Assembly (NCBI GenBank): GCA_963556145.1
Contig: OY744472.1
Location: 5,580,001 to 5,644,000 of the forward strand
DNA length: 64,000 nucleotides
Direction of reading: 5' to 3'
From: Hygrocybe punicea
Taxonomy: Eukaryota > Basidiomycota > Agaricomycetes > Agaricales > Hygrophoraceae
The notes under the pieces are model-generated. The model was not told the DNA's origin, searched no databases, and worked only from the letters and a program-made list of their open reading frames with translations. Made by a program: the position numbers and the translations under genes. This document shows positions 32,977 to 42,875 of the stretch, one piece after another. Position 1 is the stretch's first letter. Every line of letters begins with the position of its first letter.

Positions 32977-33127
32977 TGTAGTAGGGACTAGGGGTCCCTA
33001 CTGGTGCCTCAGTGGTCTCGGGGTGGTGTGACAAGCTGAAGTCTCATATCCTATCTAAGACATCATGTAATCCTATGGAACGATCACGTGATCTACTAGT
33101 AGTAGTGGGGCACTACCCACTACTACA
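32977..33127 (-). repeat. 5' LTR of the non-autonomous LTR element
   Basis: 151 bp, the same length as the partner at 31551-31701. On the minus strand the adjacent bases (32974-32963) read TGGTGATGAGAG, the primer-binding site shared with the other LTR elements here. Confidence 0.92.
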
Positions 33128-33741
33128 ACGTCATGGAACATGTATCACAGGGTCAGACTAAGATTGCTTGGTGGGGTGTAAGTGTTGGACATCTTGCTCG
33201 AAAACATGCTGATGCAATGTTGTAGTTCAATTCCCACTGCTATCCAGTATGGGCTTCCTTAGCCCAGGATTACCTATCTATTATGGCGACTTTTGTTTCC
33301 AGTGAGCAGGCCTTCTCAAAAGGTGGAATTACGATCAGCAAGAGCCGCAGCTGCCTCAAAGGTGATATAATTGAGGCATTACAATGTCTCAAGTGTGCTA
33401 TTCAACACGATTTACTATTCTGAGAAGCGTCACCATCATCATTGTTGGAATCTCAGCTGGATGGGGATCACAAGGGTGATGGTGAGGATGACGAAGAGGA
33501 TGTAGATGAGTCAGAAATGGGATGAGATGAGCTGCTGGTTGAGGAAGAGGATGATGATCCGATGTAGACTCTGATGTAGATGAGTAGCATAGACTATAAA
33601 AGCCGTGGCTTAGGCCAAGCCAAGCTGTGGCCAAGCCGAAGCCATCAGTGACAGCTTGGCCTCATTGATTGGAAAGCTGGAGCCACCTTGAGCTGGGCCA
33701 AAGCCGTGGCTTTCAGGCCAAGCTGGGCCAGAACAGCCCTA

Positions 33742-34845
33742 TGTTAGGACAGGGTTTGAGTTTCTGAACCTTGGCTGAGGGTTGGAAATACCCTGAGCAA
33801 ACCTTTTTTGGCTTTGGTTCATTTCAACCTTGAGTCAGAACACTGTGACTAGGATAAGAATGCCAAGGGGGTGTTGGGATGGGATCCTGTGACATGGGGC
33901 AGGGGGCCAGACTGGCCAAAAAAAAATTCTGACACTGAAATTCGATGATGTCATATATCCTAAATAGGCAGTTGGCCTTGCAGTGACTGGTGAAGGGACA
34001 GGCGCCGAAGCCTTGCAGTGGTCACAACACTCCTTAGACAAGAAACATTTGGCCAACCTTACTAGCACATTGTGGACAATGGAGTGTACTAGGATAGTTG
34101 CAATACATTAAGTTCTATCACAACCTCAATTTACTCCCTTTTCAAAGCCATGCCCAGAGGTAGGTCTTGACATCAGAGGAGATGAGTACTTGATGAGTGC
34201 CGATTGTGGATGCTGATTGTGTATGAGTCTGTTTGTCTGTACATGTGCGGCCAAATTGTCACATTGTCACATTTCTCTCACCCTTGCTCCTCTCACTGAT
34301 ATGTGTTTTTGGGTTCCCCAGACAAGCTCTCTAGTCCCTCCTCTTGCTGCATGTTTTTGGGCTCCCAGACATGATTTCTCTCCTCTTTGCTGCATGTTCT
34401 GGTTCAGCCCTCTCCTGCCTTCCTTACACAGCCTTCTTTGCACTTCATTCTCAGCCACCTTGTTGCTTTCTCATCAGGTTCTCCAGAGTCATTTTGTTGC
34501 CGAATTTCCCATTCTCCAGCTTGGTAAGCCTTGTTTTTGACCAGTGTTTGAACACCAACTGTGCCTCTCAGGAATCAACCCTGGGTCTGAGAGGACCAGC
34601 AGGTATTAAAGCATGCATCTGTTCAAAGCCGAAGGCTCCTTTCCCACTCATTTCATCTGCTTTTAGATGATCTGGTTCCCTAAAGCTTGACAGGTGAGCA
34701 ACCCAACTTTTTTTCAGAAGCTCACTGATGCTGTGGGCACCAATGCACTCAGGCAAACTTTTCTCCCCCTATCGCATCTCTCCCCTCCAATGTCTGGGAT
34801 CTTTGGATTTCAGACCACTCCTGGAAGCCACTTTTTCATGAGAAA
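33742..34845. other. Degenerate sequence, no gene seen
   Basis: Short ORFs in several frames and no recognised domain. CTC-rich text near 34270-34480 with repeated TGCATGTT/CCCAGACA words may be a decayed repeat. The region starts with the right TSD copy (TGTTAGGA) of the hAT. Confidence 0.4.
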
Positions 34846-34895
34846 ATGAAGAAACAGAGGAGGAAGAGCTGGCTGAGAATAAGGAGGCACCAGAT

Positions 34896-35231
34896 ATGGC
34901 AAGGCAAACCCCCACTCCAGAAGCACCTTTGGCAAATTGCGCTTGTGGGAACAACCCTCATACACCAGAAAAACTCACTTGGCAACACACAAAATGCCAC
35001 CACCAGCAAGAAGCAGCCCAGCAGCTCCATGGGCACTTGCTGGGAGCCAAAACCATCAAAGAACACATGCAGCCTGCCACGCCACTCTTCACCTTGCTGG
35101 AAACAGAGGGCCTTCCTGCCACTTCCTGTGGCTACCAAGCTATTCCGCAGAAGTTTTTGGGTGCTTGCAAACCCCACAGTTTGCTGGAGTTGTTGGGCAT
35201 TGGGTTTCTGCTGGTGGCTTGGGATGGCTAG
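34896..35231 (+). pseudogene. Fragment of an unrecognised protein with CxC...H...C spacing
   Basis: An open frame of 111 codons (MARQTPTPEAPLANCACGNN ... KLTWQHTKCHHQQEAAQQ) resembles, in spacing, a short zinc-binding motif at the start of some transposon-encoded fungal proteins (C-x-C then W-x-x-H-x-x-x-C). Two overlapping plus-strand frames are also open, so coding status is uncertain. Downstream 35.2-36.0 kb contains further short frames without recognisable domains. Confidence 0.3.
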
Positions 35232-36001
35232 TGAGCCTTTCATCCTGTGCAGGGTTGTAGGAGCTGAGCACTTCTGAAAGTGAATTGAGGCCCATTTATG
35301 ACCTCCAGAAAAGAATAATTGCCTGTCTTGTTGGGCAACCACATGATCTAACATTTGCAGCTACTGTGGAGGCCAGCTACCTGGCAGACCAGGCTCAGCT
35401 AAAGCCCAATTTACACTTGTGTGGACTTTTCCCTGTCCTCAACATGGGGATTACCCACAACAAGGGCACAAAGATGCCCATTGGGTTGAACAATGGTATA
35501 CAATGCCTTGGCCAAGAGCCTGTTGGGCAACCCAGACATCCAGCAGCTTGCTGCCTTTGCCAGTGGTAAGTTTTGATCCACACTTCTAGAAAATGGCCTC
35601 ATGGCCCAGTTCTGTAGCATCTTTTGCTCTGTGGGCCCCTGAGATATACCATTACTACTGAAACCATTTGGAGTCACTCTACACCAAGATGCTGCATCTT
35701 TGCTGAAACTTTCAACACAGCATCTTTTCCAGCACCACATTCAATTTTGGTCAAAACATCTGGACTTTCAAGCACTGGGATAAAATGAACTGCCCATTTG
35801 GCTGGTGTGCCATCCAGGTGCTTGGCCACTTTGACCCTTGAGCTGGAGGCCACCTCACTCTTTGGGACCTCAAGTTGGTCATTGAATTCCCTGAGCCCTC
35901 ATCCTGATCCCCTCCACCACTCTCACCCATTCAAACATACCAGTACAGAAAGGTGATACTCGTGTTTTGTTCACACAGTTTTGTGCAGGTGGCCTGCTTT
36001 G

Positions 36002-36457
36002 CTATGTGGACAACAGTTTCCAAACAGAAGCCAAATTGGCTGAAGAGGATCCTGCTGCATATGCAGAGGTGCTTGAAAAGAAGAAAACCCAGTAGAAAAT
36101 GGGGCTTGGGCTTTTCAGCACCCTGGAAGATTTGCTGACCTGAGCAGAATGGCAAAAGTAGCCAGTTTTTGTAATGCAATTTGATAACAACTTAGACGCA
36201 GCCTTGTTTCCACATGGTACTGAGAAACTATTTACTAGAATGCACCCTTCTGGCCTGCTCTGCCATTCTACCCATCCTGAACACCAGCTCACCTGAGGTG
36301 GAACTCTGCATTGTTGGTTGCAGTCAGGGCAGACAAAATTCATTTCACTATATGTCAAAGCCAGTATGCACCCTGTTTGTTTGTCAAATTTGGAGAAACA
36401 GACCCACTGCTTGCATACAAAACACTGCTTAAGGTCAATGCCAAAATCTTGGCACAT
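36002..36457 (-). pseudogene. Cysteine-rich, PHD-like fragment
   Basis: A 151-codon minus-strand frame begins MCQDFGIDLKQCFVCKQWVC, then TGCILALTYSEMNFVCPDCN. The C-x2-C ... C-x2-C ... C ... C-x2-C arrangement suggests zinc binding, similar to PHD or related cross-brace fingers. After about 75 residues the frame loses protein-like character. The parent gene is not recognised. Upstream minus-strand sequence (36.5-36.8 kb) is AT-richer and shows no clear exon. Confidence 0.4.
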
Positions 36458-36931
36458 GCTACAATTCTGCTGCTGAAGTTAGATGTTAGTCTTCAATGCT
36501 TTGTCTGCTTCACTCCTAGACACTACCTCGGGTTCACCATAAGTCAGAGCCTGGTCAGACTTTCTAACCAGAACTTGACCAACCACATCTTCCAACTGCA
36601 TCTCATCACATCCAACTTTATCTGTAAAATCAGCATCAGCCGGTATAATAGATGCCACTGTACCAACTACACTAAGTCCTTGAAGTCAGCGTTTTGCGTT
36701 AGCAATAGCAAGGTCCTTGTCAGCCTTCTGCTTGGCCTGCTTTGCTTTATTCTGAGCCAAGGCACTTCCTTCAGTGCTCTTTTTAACATTTTGCTTAGTT
36801 CAGGCTATTGGTTTGTGGTTGGAGTTTAAGTGGTTTAGTATTACATAATAGTTTTATTGTATTCCAAATCAGAACCACCACTTCACAGTTAGAATCCTTA
36901 TCACATTTCTACCTGTCAAATATGCCTCCAT

Positions 36932-37122
36932 GCCAAATATTTCTTTTAGAATGGCCAACTACTAAGCCTACCAAAAAGGAGTTGATGGTGAGAATGAAGC
37001 ATCGGGAGTCTGTGGGTTGGACAGAGAAGGTTAATGACATTGAGATCTACTGCACCAAAATATTGGACACCCCATATGTCACAGCATTACCTCTGCACTA
37101 CAAGAAGTATGATGGATTATAG
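36932..37122 (+). CDS. Small ORF, unrecognised
   Basis: An internal ATG gives about 63 codons (MPPCQIFLLEWPTTKPTKKE ... VGWTEKVNDIEIYC) ending LHYKKYDGL. Its codon use looks protein-like and no stop interrupts it, but nothing links it to neighbouring exons. It could be the first exon or a relic of a larger gene. It ends directly before a minisatellite. Confidence 0.35.
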
Positions 37123-37130
37123 TACCATGG

Positions 37131-37210
37131 CAGGATCACATGACTGATGACAGGATCACATGACTGATGACAGGATCACATGACTGGTGACAGGCTCACA
37201 TGACTGACAA
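37131..37210. repeat. 20-bp minisatellite, four units
   Basis: Four tandem units of CAGGATCACATGACTGATGA (the last two diverged) occupy 80 bp. ATCACATGA/TCACGTGAC words continue irregularly to about 37370, so the region carries many CACATG/CACGTG E-box-like sites. Confidence 0.95.
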
Positions 37211-37403
37211 GATCATATGACTTCATGGCATTATATAAGCAATCATCACGTGACTGTATTATGACTTACATGATTGATATCTGTATTACATAACCATGAT
37301 CACGTGACTGAGTCACATGATTGCCATCATGATCACATGAGTACACAGCATTATATAAGTGATCATGGCCATCTATTTCAATTTCTGTCTTGCATAATAC
37401 ACT

Positions 37404-37434
37404 TGATATATATGCATATATATATATATATATA
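37404..37434. repeat. (TA)n microsatellite
   Basis: An alternating ATATAT run interrupted by one GC. It lies in an AT-rich spacer with no gene. Confidence 0.9.
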
Positions 37435-37439
37435 CACAT

Positions 37440-38520
37440 CCACATATTGTGTCATAGATCATACTGTTCTAACCTTCTGAGCAATGACGTTGTCAGATAA
37501 GCAACCTACTGAGCACCTAATCACATTTAACTGGGTAATCACATGCTTATTTGTAGCATAACTATCATACATAAGCCTGGTATGACTGATACATCTAGTA
37601 TGACTGGTATATACTGATGTGAATGAATAGAGCCTATTTGCTGATGGTCATCATGGCAACAGTGGCTTACCACATTGAATGGTGGTAACCATCACCTGAT
37701 CGGTGGCTGCAAGTGTTATGAACATCACAAATGTTACAAATATGATTCTGGCTATAGATAATGATAGAAACATGTTGAAATGGGCTTGCTGGTGCATGTA
37801 ATTATTTGTTTCCACCCAAGAGTGTTTTTGGATGACCTCATCGCATCCCTGGGCATATAATACATTATACAGCATTTTTTGTAGCAGGAAACAAGGCAAC
37901 CATTGCATATTTGCGCATATTGGGTCTCCACCCCACAAATTATGCCATCCCTTGTCATACCATCCTCTTTTAGGGTTGTCACCATTGTGATCCTGGACCA
38001 TGAATGCCCCCAGTGGACATTGCTTGCAGTGACTCATATATGTCATATTATACCCTGGTAATAGCTTTATCTTGTAACGCTTGCTTAGATTTCACTTTCT
38101 TGCCAAATGTGATATGTATTTCTTGTTTCAGATTCCAGATATGGCATCTATTGTTGCTTATTTTGACCCCTGGTCATCATGGTTGCGATCATGGACCCTG
38201 AAAACCCCCAGTAGACCTTGGTTTCTATATAAACACTTGTTTATTCTCTCAGATCTGACACGGTCACCTGGGTCACCTCAGCATGTCACCTAGATTCCAG
38301 GTAACCCAGGTGACCAGGTGACCATAAAGGTGACCTAAAATTTGAGTGAGGTGTAGTAGGGGATCTCTATAACCGCTGCTCCATTCGCTTACCTGTGACT
38401 AGTACCGCAACTGTAGACCCTGAAAACCCCCCAGACACCATTGAACTCAGAATTCCCATACTCTCACATGACCCGGTAAATAGAATTTGGAACCCAGGCT
38501 TGATCACAGCAAGTAATGGT
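37440..38520. other. Spacer with dispersed short similarities, no gene seen
   Basis: About 1.1 kb. The phrase GACCCTGAAAACCCCC occurs at about 38195 and again near 38417, and a related GACCATGAATGCCCCCAG at about 37996, so the stretch contains diverged internal repeats. Short ORFs such as 37651-38046 (-) show no domain. Short inverted GGTGACC/GGTCACC words lie near 38262-38335. Confidence 0.45.
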
Positions 38521-38523
38521 GGC

Positions 38524-39099
38524 AGAGCATATGTTCCTGGCCAGCTAGTAACACCAAATCAATTGTTCTTGGGGGCTAGTTGATCATCAGATTTCATTGA
38601 AATGATCTCCCAGACCCTTTTATAAATGCATTCTTGAGATACAGCAATGTGCTCCTCATACCCCCCTGGCATAGCACAGGTTCCTGGCCAGCTAGTAACA
38701 CCAAATCACTTATAGTAGGGGTTGTTTGACCACCAGATTGCAATGGAATCACCTCACAGACTCTTTTATGAATACATGCTTGAGATATAGGAATGTGCTC
38801 CTCATACCCCCTTGACAGAGCACATGTTCCTGGCCAGCTAGGAACCTCAAATCACCTGTTCTGAGGGTTATGTCACCATGGGATTGCAATGGAATCATCT
38901 CCTGGACCCTTTTATGAATGTATTCTTGAGATACAGGAATGTGCTTCCTACTCCCTGGCATAGCACATGTTACAGACCAGCTAGCAACCTCAAATCACTT
39001 GTTCTAGGGGTTATTTGATCACCAGAGTGCAATGAGATGATCTCCAGGACACTTTGGTGAGTGCATTCTTGAGATACCGCAATGTGCTCCTGATACCAC
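38524..39099. repeat. ~145-bp tandem repeat, four diverged copies
   Basis: Copies start near 38524, 38672, 38817 and 38960. Each carries GTTCCTGGCCAGCTAG (the last diverged), CAAATCA, ATTGCAATG-type sequence, CTTTTATGAAT and CTTGAGATACAG, and ends with ATGTGCTCCT and CCCTGGC. Units differ by substitutions and small indels. No frame is conserved across all units, so a protein-coding role is unlikely. Confidence 0.92.
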
Positions 39100-40132
39100 T
39101 TTCTACCTCTTGCTCCAAAACCAGTTCACCAATGTTGTTTAAAATTTGCGTATGACATCTCATAGGTTATACGATGACTCTAAACCATCCCACCAAGTCA
39201 GATTTTGGTGCAAATTTTCCAATGCATTGCTACCAGGGCTGTATAATGAACAAACCCTTCCCCATAGGAGGTCTGGTTCAACATTTCTTCTTTCTATGGA
39301 ATATTTTGATTATTTATTTATTTATTTCACCTCGCACATTGTTTTGTGTGGGAAGTGTTTGAACAAATCCACACCAAGGGTTTCCGGAGTGCGTCGTTGA
39401 TCGGGAAATTACCTTGTTGTCCTTTAGGAACAAGGATTTAGCTCTTTATTAACTCTGGGGTATTCCTGTTGGGTGGTTGGGTTGTGGTGTGAATCCTATC
39501 AAAGGTTAGCTTTGAGGGATACAACAAATACTTGACAATAATATAAGTCAGATGTATGACTTATAGAGGATGAGTGAACAGTGAGGTCTTTCCTACTGAA
39601 GGTAAAGACTTTGAGTGACAAGAGGTATGCAAGAGTATAAGCGGATAATAACTCAAGCAAGTATGAACAGCGTAAGATGAACAAGTGTACAACAGTCAAG
39701 TATACAAGTAGCAAGTATACAATGAGCAGAGGTACAATAGAGATGAGCAATAGATGATGGACAATGGGCGATAGACGATGGGTGATGGGCGAGATGTCAA
39801 ACAAAAGGGAGTGTTACGTTTCCAACTCCGCTTCCAACCCCGATGCCTATTCCGATACCCACCATGACGATTCTACACTGCACACCTTCCTTTTTCATTT
39901 CATTTTGTCCTTTGTCTTCCTTTCAACGTCATTGTTTCTTCATTTGGACATCCTTGTATTTTCTTATTCTTGTTCTCTTTTTGTCCCTTCTTCTAGAACA
40001 ATCCAGACCAACCATGGACATATCCCACGTGACCTTGTTGTACCCGAATAGTCTCCTTGCCGATGGACATCACCGACATTGTCTTTTCCCTTCGATATCT
40101 TGTTTACGCTATCCCACGACAAACCGATCACA
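39100..40132. other. Non-coding stretch with short direct repeats
   Basis: Near 39640-39790 words such as AAGTATACAA and GATGGGCGA repeat. From about 39820 the plus strand becomes pyrimidine-rich and C-rich, resembling the interiors of the LTR elements, and this composition resumes at 44732 beyond the composite LTR element. A decayed older LTR element may therefore surround the small membrane ORF, but its LTRs were not identified. Confidence 0.4.
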
Positions 40133-40148
40133 ATGGCTGTACTCCCGA

Positions 40149-40288
40149 TGTAGTAGTTGTGCCTGGTCAGTCACGTGATCAGGTTCCCACGGTTTGACCT
40201 AGTCAGTAGCCTTCCAGATGTAGTAGTCAGTCCATCCTTCCTATCCAGTCGACCTTTCCCTCGAGTCCTGCGTGAGCCCCCAGAGTGG
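40149..40288 (+). repeat. LTR A (5' LTR), 3' end deleted
   Basis: Starts TGTAGTAGTTGTGCC. It matches LTR C at all but one position up to GAGTGG, then runs straight into the primer-binding site TGATGAGAG. Compared with LTR B/C it lacks about 24 bp including the CA end. The gap lies between two GTGG words, so deletion by short homology is likely. Confidence 0.9.
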
Positions 40289-40310
40289 TGATGAGAGCGG
40301 ATTCGAACCC
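40286..40310 (+). promoter_or_regulatory. Primer-binding site, extended tRNA complementarity
   Basis: TGGTGATGAGAGCGG is followed by ATTCGAACCC. The inverse strand therefore ends in GGTTCGAAT ... CACCA, the T-loop and CCA end of a tRNA. The complementary tRNA was not identified. The stem pairing is imperfect and no A-box half lies next to it, so it is a PBS, not a tRNA gene. Confidence 0.7.
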
Positions 40311-40493
40311 AGCTTCTGTTTTCAGTGACTTCCAGCGATTTCCAGCGATTTTTCAGCACCCCAGCGATTTTCCGAGTACCGAGCACAGAGCACAGAGCAC
40401 CGCACACTGAGCAGTTTCCTGAACCCCAAGTGATTTTCCAAGCACCGAACGATTTTCCAAGCAACGAACATTTTCATTTTCTCGACCTACACA

Positions 40494-42592
40494 ATGACTA
40501 CAAAAAGGAAGGAAAAAACGCGGCGGAAAACCAGCACAAAAAACAAACCACAAACCACATCACCAATGGCCCACGCAGACTACATGCAGCCCACAGCAAC
40601 ATGGACCCCAACGAGAGCAACTGCGATGTTCACTGCCCTGGTGCCCGGCAACATCACTCCAACACCACCCAACACCTCTGAACGCGAACGTTCAACAACC
40701 CCGTCGCCCCACCTTACTAGTCCCAACCACATCAAGCCAAAAACAAGGCACGGGCCCCAAAACCCACCGAAATACCCCAACCCAAGCACCCAAACGGCCC
40801 CATCCACGCGCGAAAACGCGCCCCAGCACACCACAGCGCGCCCAGCTTCACCAAAAACGTCGACGTTCGCGCCCGAGCACGCCACGTCGTTATTGCCCAC
40901 CCAAATGGCCCCACCCTCGTTGCAAAACGTGTCAGAACGCGCCCCAAACCCAACTGCCACATTCGCGTCCCCCACCCTCGCAACCACGCCCCAAGTCCCC
41001 ACAATGTCAACGGCAACCCCGTCTACCGTCTCGCAGGCCCCAACGCCGTCTGCACGCGTGCCCATTACGGCCAACACGACTGCCACGTCACGGCTGCACC
41101 CAACGCTGCAGCCTTCGCCTTCAATACCCGGACCATGGCCCCAGCGTCCAACCACACCCACGTCGACCCAGGAACGGCCAACGCGAGCACCTGTGTGCCC
41201 AAACGAACCCCAGTCCAGCCCAGCTGTTGCTGCCACGTCACCAACGAACGTGAAGCGCCGCGAAGCACCACCAGCACCTCAGCCGCAACCCCAACGTACG
41301 GCCCCGCCCCCGTTGACCCAGAAACCACAGACGCCAATGCCGGTGTGCCAAGACGAGCCCCAGCCCACGTCAAACGCGTCCACCACGCCATCCCACAATG
41401 CCAACCACCTCCAAACCAAGCACGGACGTGAATGCCCAGCGCCCGCCGCTCTCGCCACCCCCAACCCAAAGCACCCCGGAGCAGAGCACAGCCGCGTGCT
41501 CCCTTCGAAATACCCCAACCCCAGCGCCAAAAGCGGCCGTGAGCGCGAATGCCCGGCGTGTAGACCCAACCCCAATGCAAAGCCAACCCCAGAGCCCTGT
41601 CCCGCACCCGTTCCATCCCAGCCTGCAACCTTGTCCCACCCCGACCCAAAAAGGTCGCACGAGCGCGAGTGTTCAACGCCCACTGGCATACCCACTCCCA
41701 GCACCGCGAAATCGGCCTCGAAACACTTCCTACACGAATGTCTCGCGCCTACACCGTCTCGACCCACCATCCCCGCCTACCCTGACCCAAAACCAAACCC
41801 CCAACGCGAGCATCTCGCCCCCACACCGTACCACGCTTCCAACAACCACCAAACACACTACGACGGCCGAGCATGGCCTCTGCCATCCCAAATTGCGGAG
41901 ATCCTCGCAGGGGAGAACCGAAACGAGAGGGACGGTGCTCTGAGGTGAAACATCAAAGGGCAAGATGAGAAAAAGCAACAACCCACGAGCACGGAGGCAC
42001 ATACCGGGGACACACCACACGACGAAACATCCTGACCTGCGACTGCACGCGAGGCAGACCCACCTATGGCCACAAAACGATATGCCAACGTGTCTACGCA
42101 AACGGAACCCGTGGAAACACCACCATCAGCATACCATGACAATATCCCTGCCCCGAAAACCCAAGCCATCCTTGCATTCAACATTCGCTGTCAAAACCAT
42201 ACCTGGCGCGACACCCGCCCCACCCACGTCCCTATTTGGCGACTGAAGAGCATCCCTACCCTCACCTACCCCCAAGTGCAAAATCCATGGTCCACGCTTC
42301 GCTACCGTCACCGCCGTGTCCACCCTCAAAACCTTCCCCCGAGATACCCCGTACATAAACTCCCACCTCGTCGTCAACCATACCCAATACATTTCGACGA
42401 CTCCCCATACCGAGTACAACCCCGCCATCTTCCCACCATCCCTACGCGAAATTCATCAAAAAATCTGGCTCGTGTCCACGATGTTTCTCCTGCCTTTTCC
42501 TGTCCCTCCATTTCTTTCCCATCTTTTTCTGGACAAGTTCCCATTCCCTTTGATCCCAGTCTTGGACCTCCTATGCTAGACCCCAGTGGAGT
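40494..42592 (+). other. C-rich interior 1 of the composite element with a 484-codon Pro/Thr-rich ORF
   Basis: The longest frame is 40494-41948, just downstream of the PBS where gag would start. It is dominated by Pro, Thr, Ser, Ala and Asn in repeated PTP/APTP phrases. Overlapping plus and minus frames are also long because the plus strand is C/A-rich and poor in stops. No gag, knuckle or protease motif was seen. A (CTTT)n run near 42645-42674 and the purine block GAGGGAGGGGGG near 42707 precede LTR B. I treat the ORF as unproven. Confidence 0.5.
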
Positions 42593-42725
42593 AGACTAGT
42601 TTCTTTTTCAGTCTTTTTTCCTCTTTCTTTCCTCTTCCCTTTTTTTTTCTTTCTTTCTTTCTTTCTTTCTTTCAGGTCTTTGATAGTGACAAGGACGTCG
42701 CTATGAGGGAGGGGGGAAATTGGAG

Positions 42726-42875
42726 TGGTAGCGAGTGCCTAGTCACGTGACGAGGCTCCCACGATTTGTTGTAGATAGATCCCTGTCAGTAGTCAGTCCG
42801 AATCAAGCCTTCCTCGCCAGCTCTCCAGCGAGACTCTCCAGCTAGCCCTCGGAGCGGTACCTCCGTACCACTCCA
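42726..42875 (+). repeat. LTR B (internal LTR), diverged from A and C
   Basis: 150 bp, starts TGGTAGCGAGTGCC and ends GTACCACTCCA. The PBS TGGTGATGAGAG follows at 42879. Its start resembles the Ty3/gypsy LTR at 54228-54378 (TGGTAGCGAGGCATG on the minus strand) more than LTR A or C. Confidence 0.88.

Larger units (their letters stand above)
31551..33127 (-). mobile_element. Non-autonomous LTR retrotransposon, no pol, 4-bp TSD
   Basis: The element is 1577 bp with two 151-bp LTRs that start TGTAGTAGGG and end CACTACTACA. A 4-bp duplication ACGT flanks it (31547-31550 and 33128-33131), and its removal restores the hAT frame. On the minus strand the primer-binding site TGGTGATGAGAG follows the 5' LTR (33127-32977). 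A purine tract (CGAGGGGGG) precedes the 3' LTR. The 1275-bp interior lacks gag, protease, RT or integrase motifs and is strongly C-rich on the coding-sense (minus) strand. It belongs to the same group as the composite element at 40149-44731. Confidence 0.9.
31155..33423 (+). pseudogene. hAT transposase remnant (second family)
   Basis: The upstream part (31155-31546) contains GKTKDKIWAIM-like and YYTFNRHFNVFFGEDC segments that resemble the middle of an hAT transposase. Across the LTR insert, collapsing the ACGT duplication continues the frame from CYLDV into MEHVSQGQTKIAWWGV. The C-terminal region reads YPVWASLAQDYLSIMATFVS, SSEQAFSKGGITISKSRSCL and EALQCLKCAIQHDLLF and stops at 33421-33423. 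A stop near 33225 and missing N-terminal and catalytic parts show it is defective. Confidence 0.75.
30781..33741 (+). mobile_element. hAT transposon of a second family, exact 8-bp TSD, split by an LTR element
   Basis: It starts TAGGGCTGTACCTGGCCCAG and ends CTGGGCCAGAACAGCCCTA. It is flanked by exact TGTTAGGA at 30773-30780 and 33742-33749. Subterminal regions of about 150 bp are dense in GGCCAAGCC/GGCTTGGCC words. The termini differ from the TAGTGTTGCC family. After removing the 1577-bp LTR insert, the element is about 1.4 kb and so is internally deleted relative to a full hAT. Confidence 0.95.

Noticed and set aside
33742..37130. A large continuous gene
   Set aside because: Frames with protein-like text lie on both strands without consistent splice sites; only short fragments were called.
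37131..37210. CRISPR-like regular repeats
   Set aside because: 20-bp units are directly adjacent with no spacers, and the genome is eukaryotic.
38524..39099. Tandem exon duplications of a protein
   Set aside because: Indels between units shift the frame and stops are frequent.
40286..40310. Possible tRNA gene on the minus strand (GGTTCGAAT plus CCA)
   Set aside because: No A-box or cloverleaf upstream, and the position directly after an LTR fits a primer-binding site.
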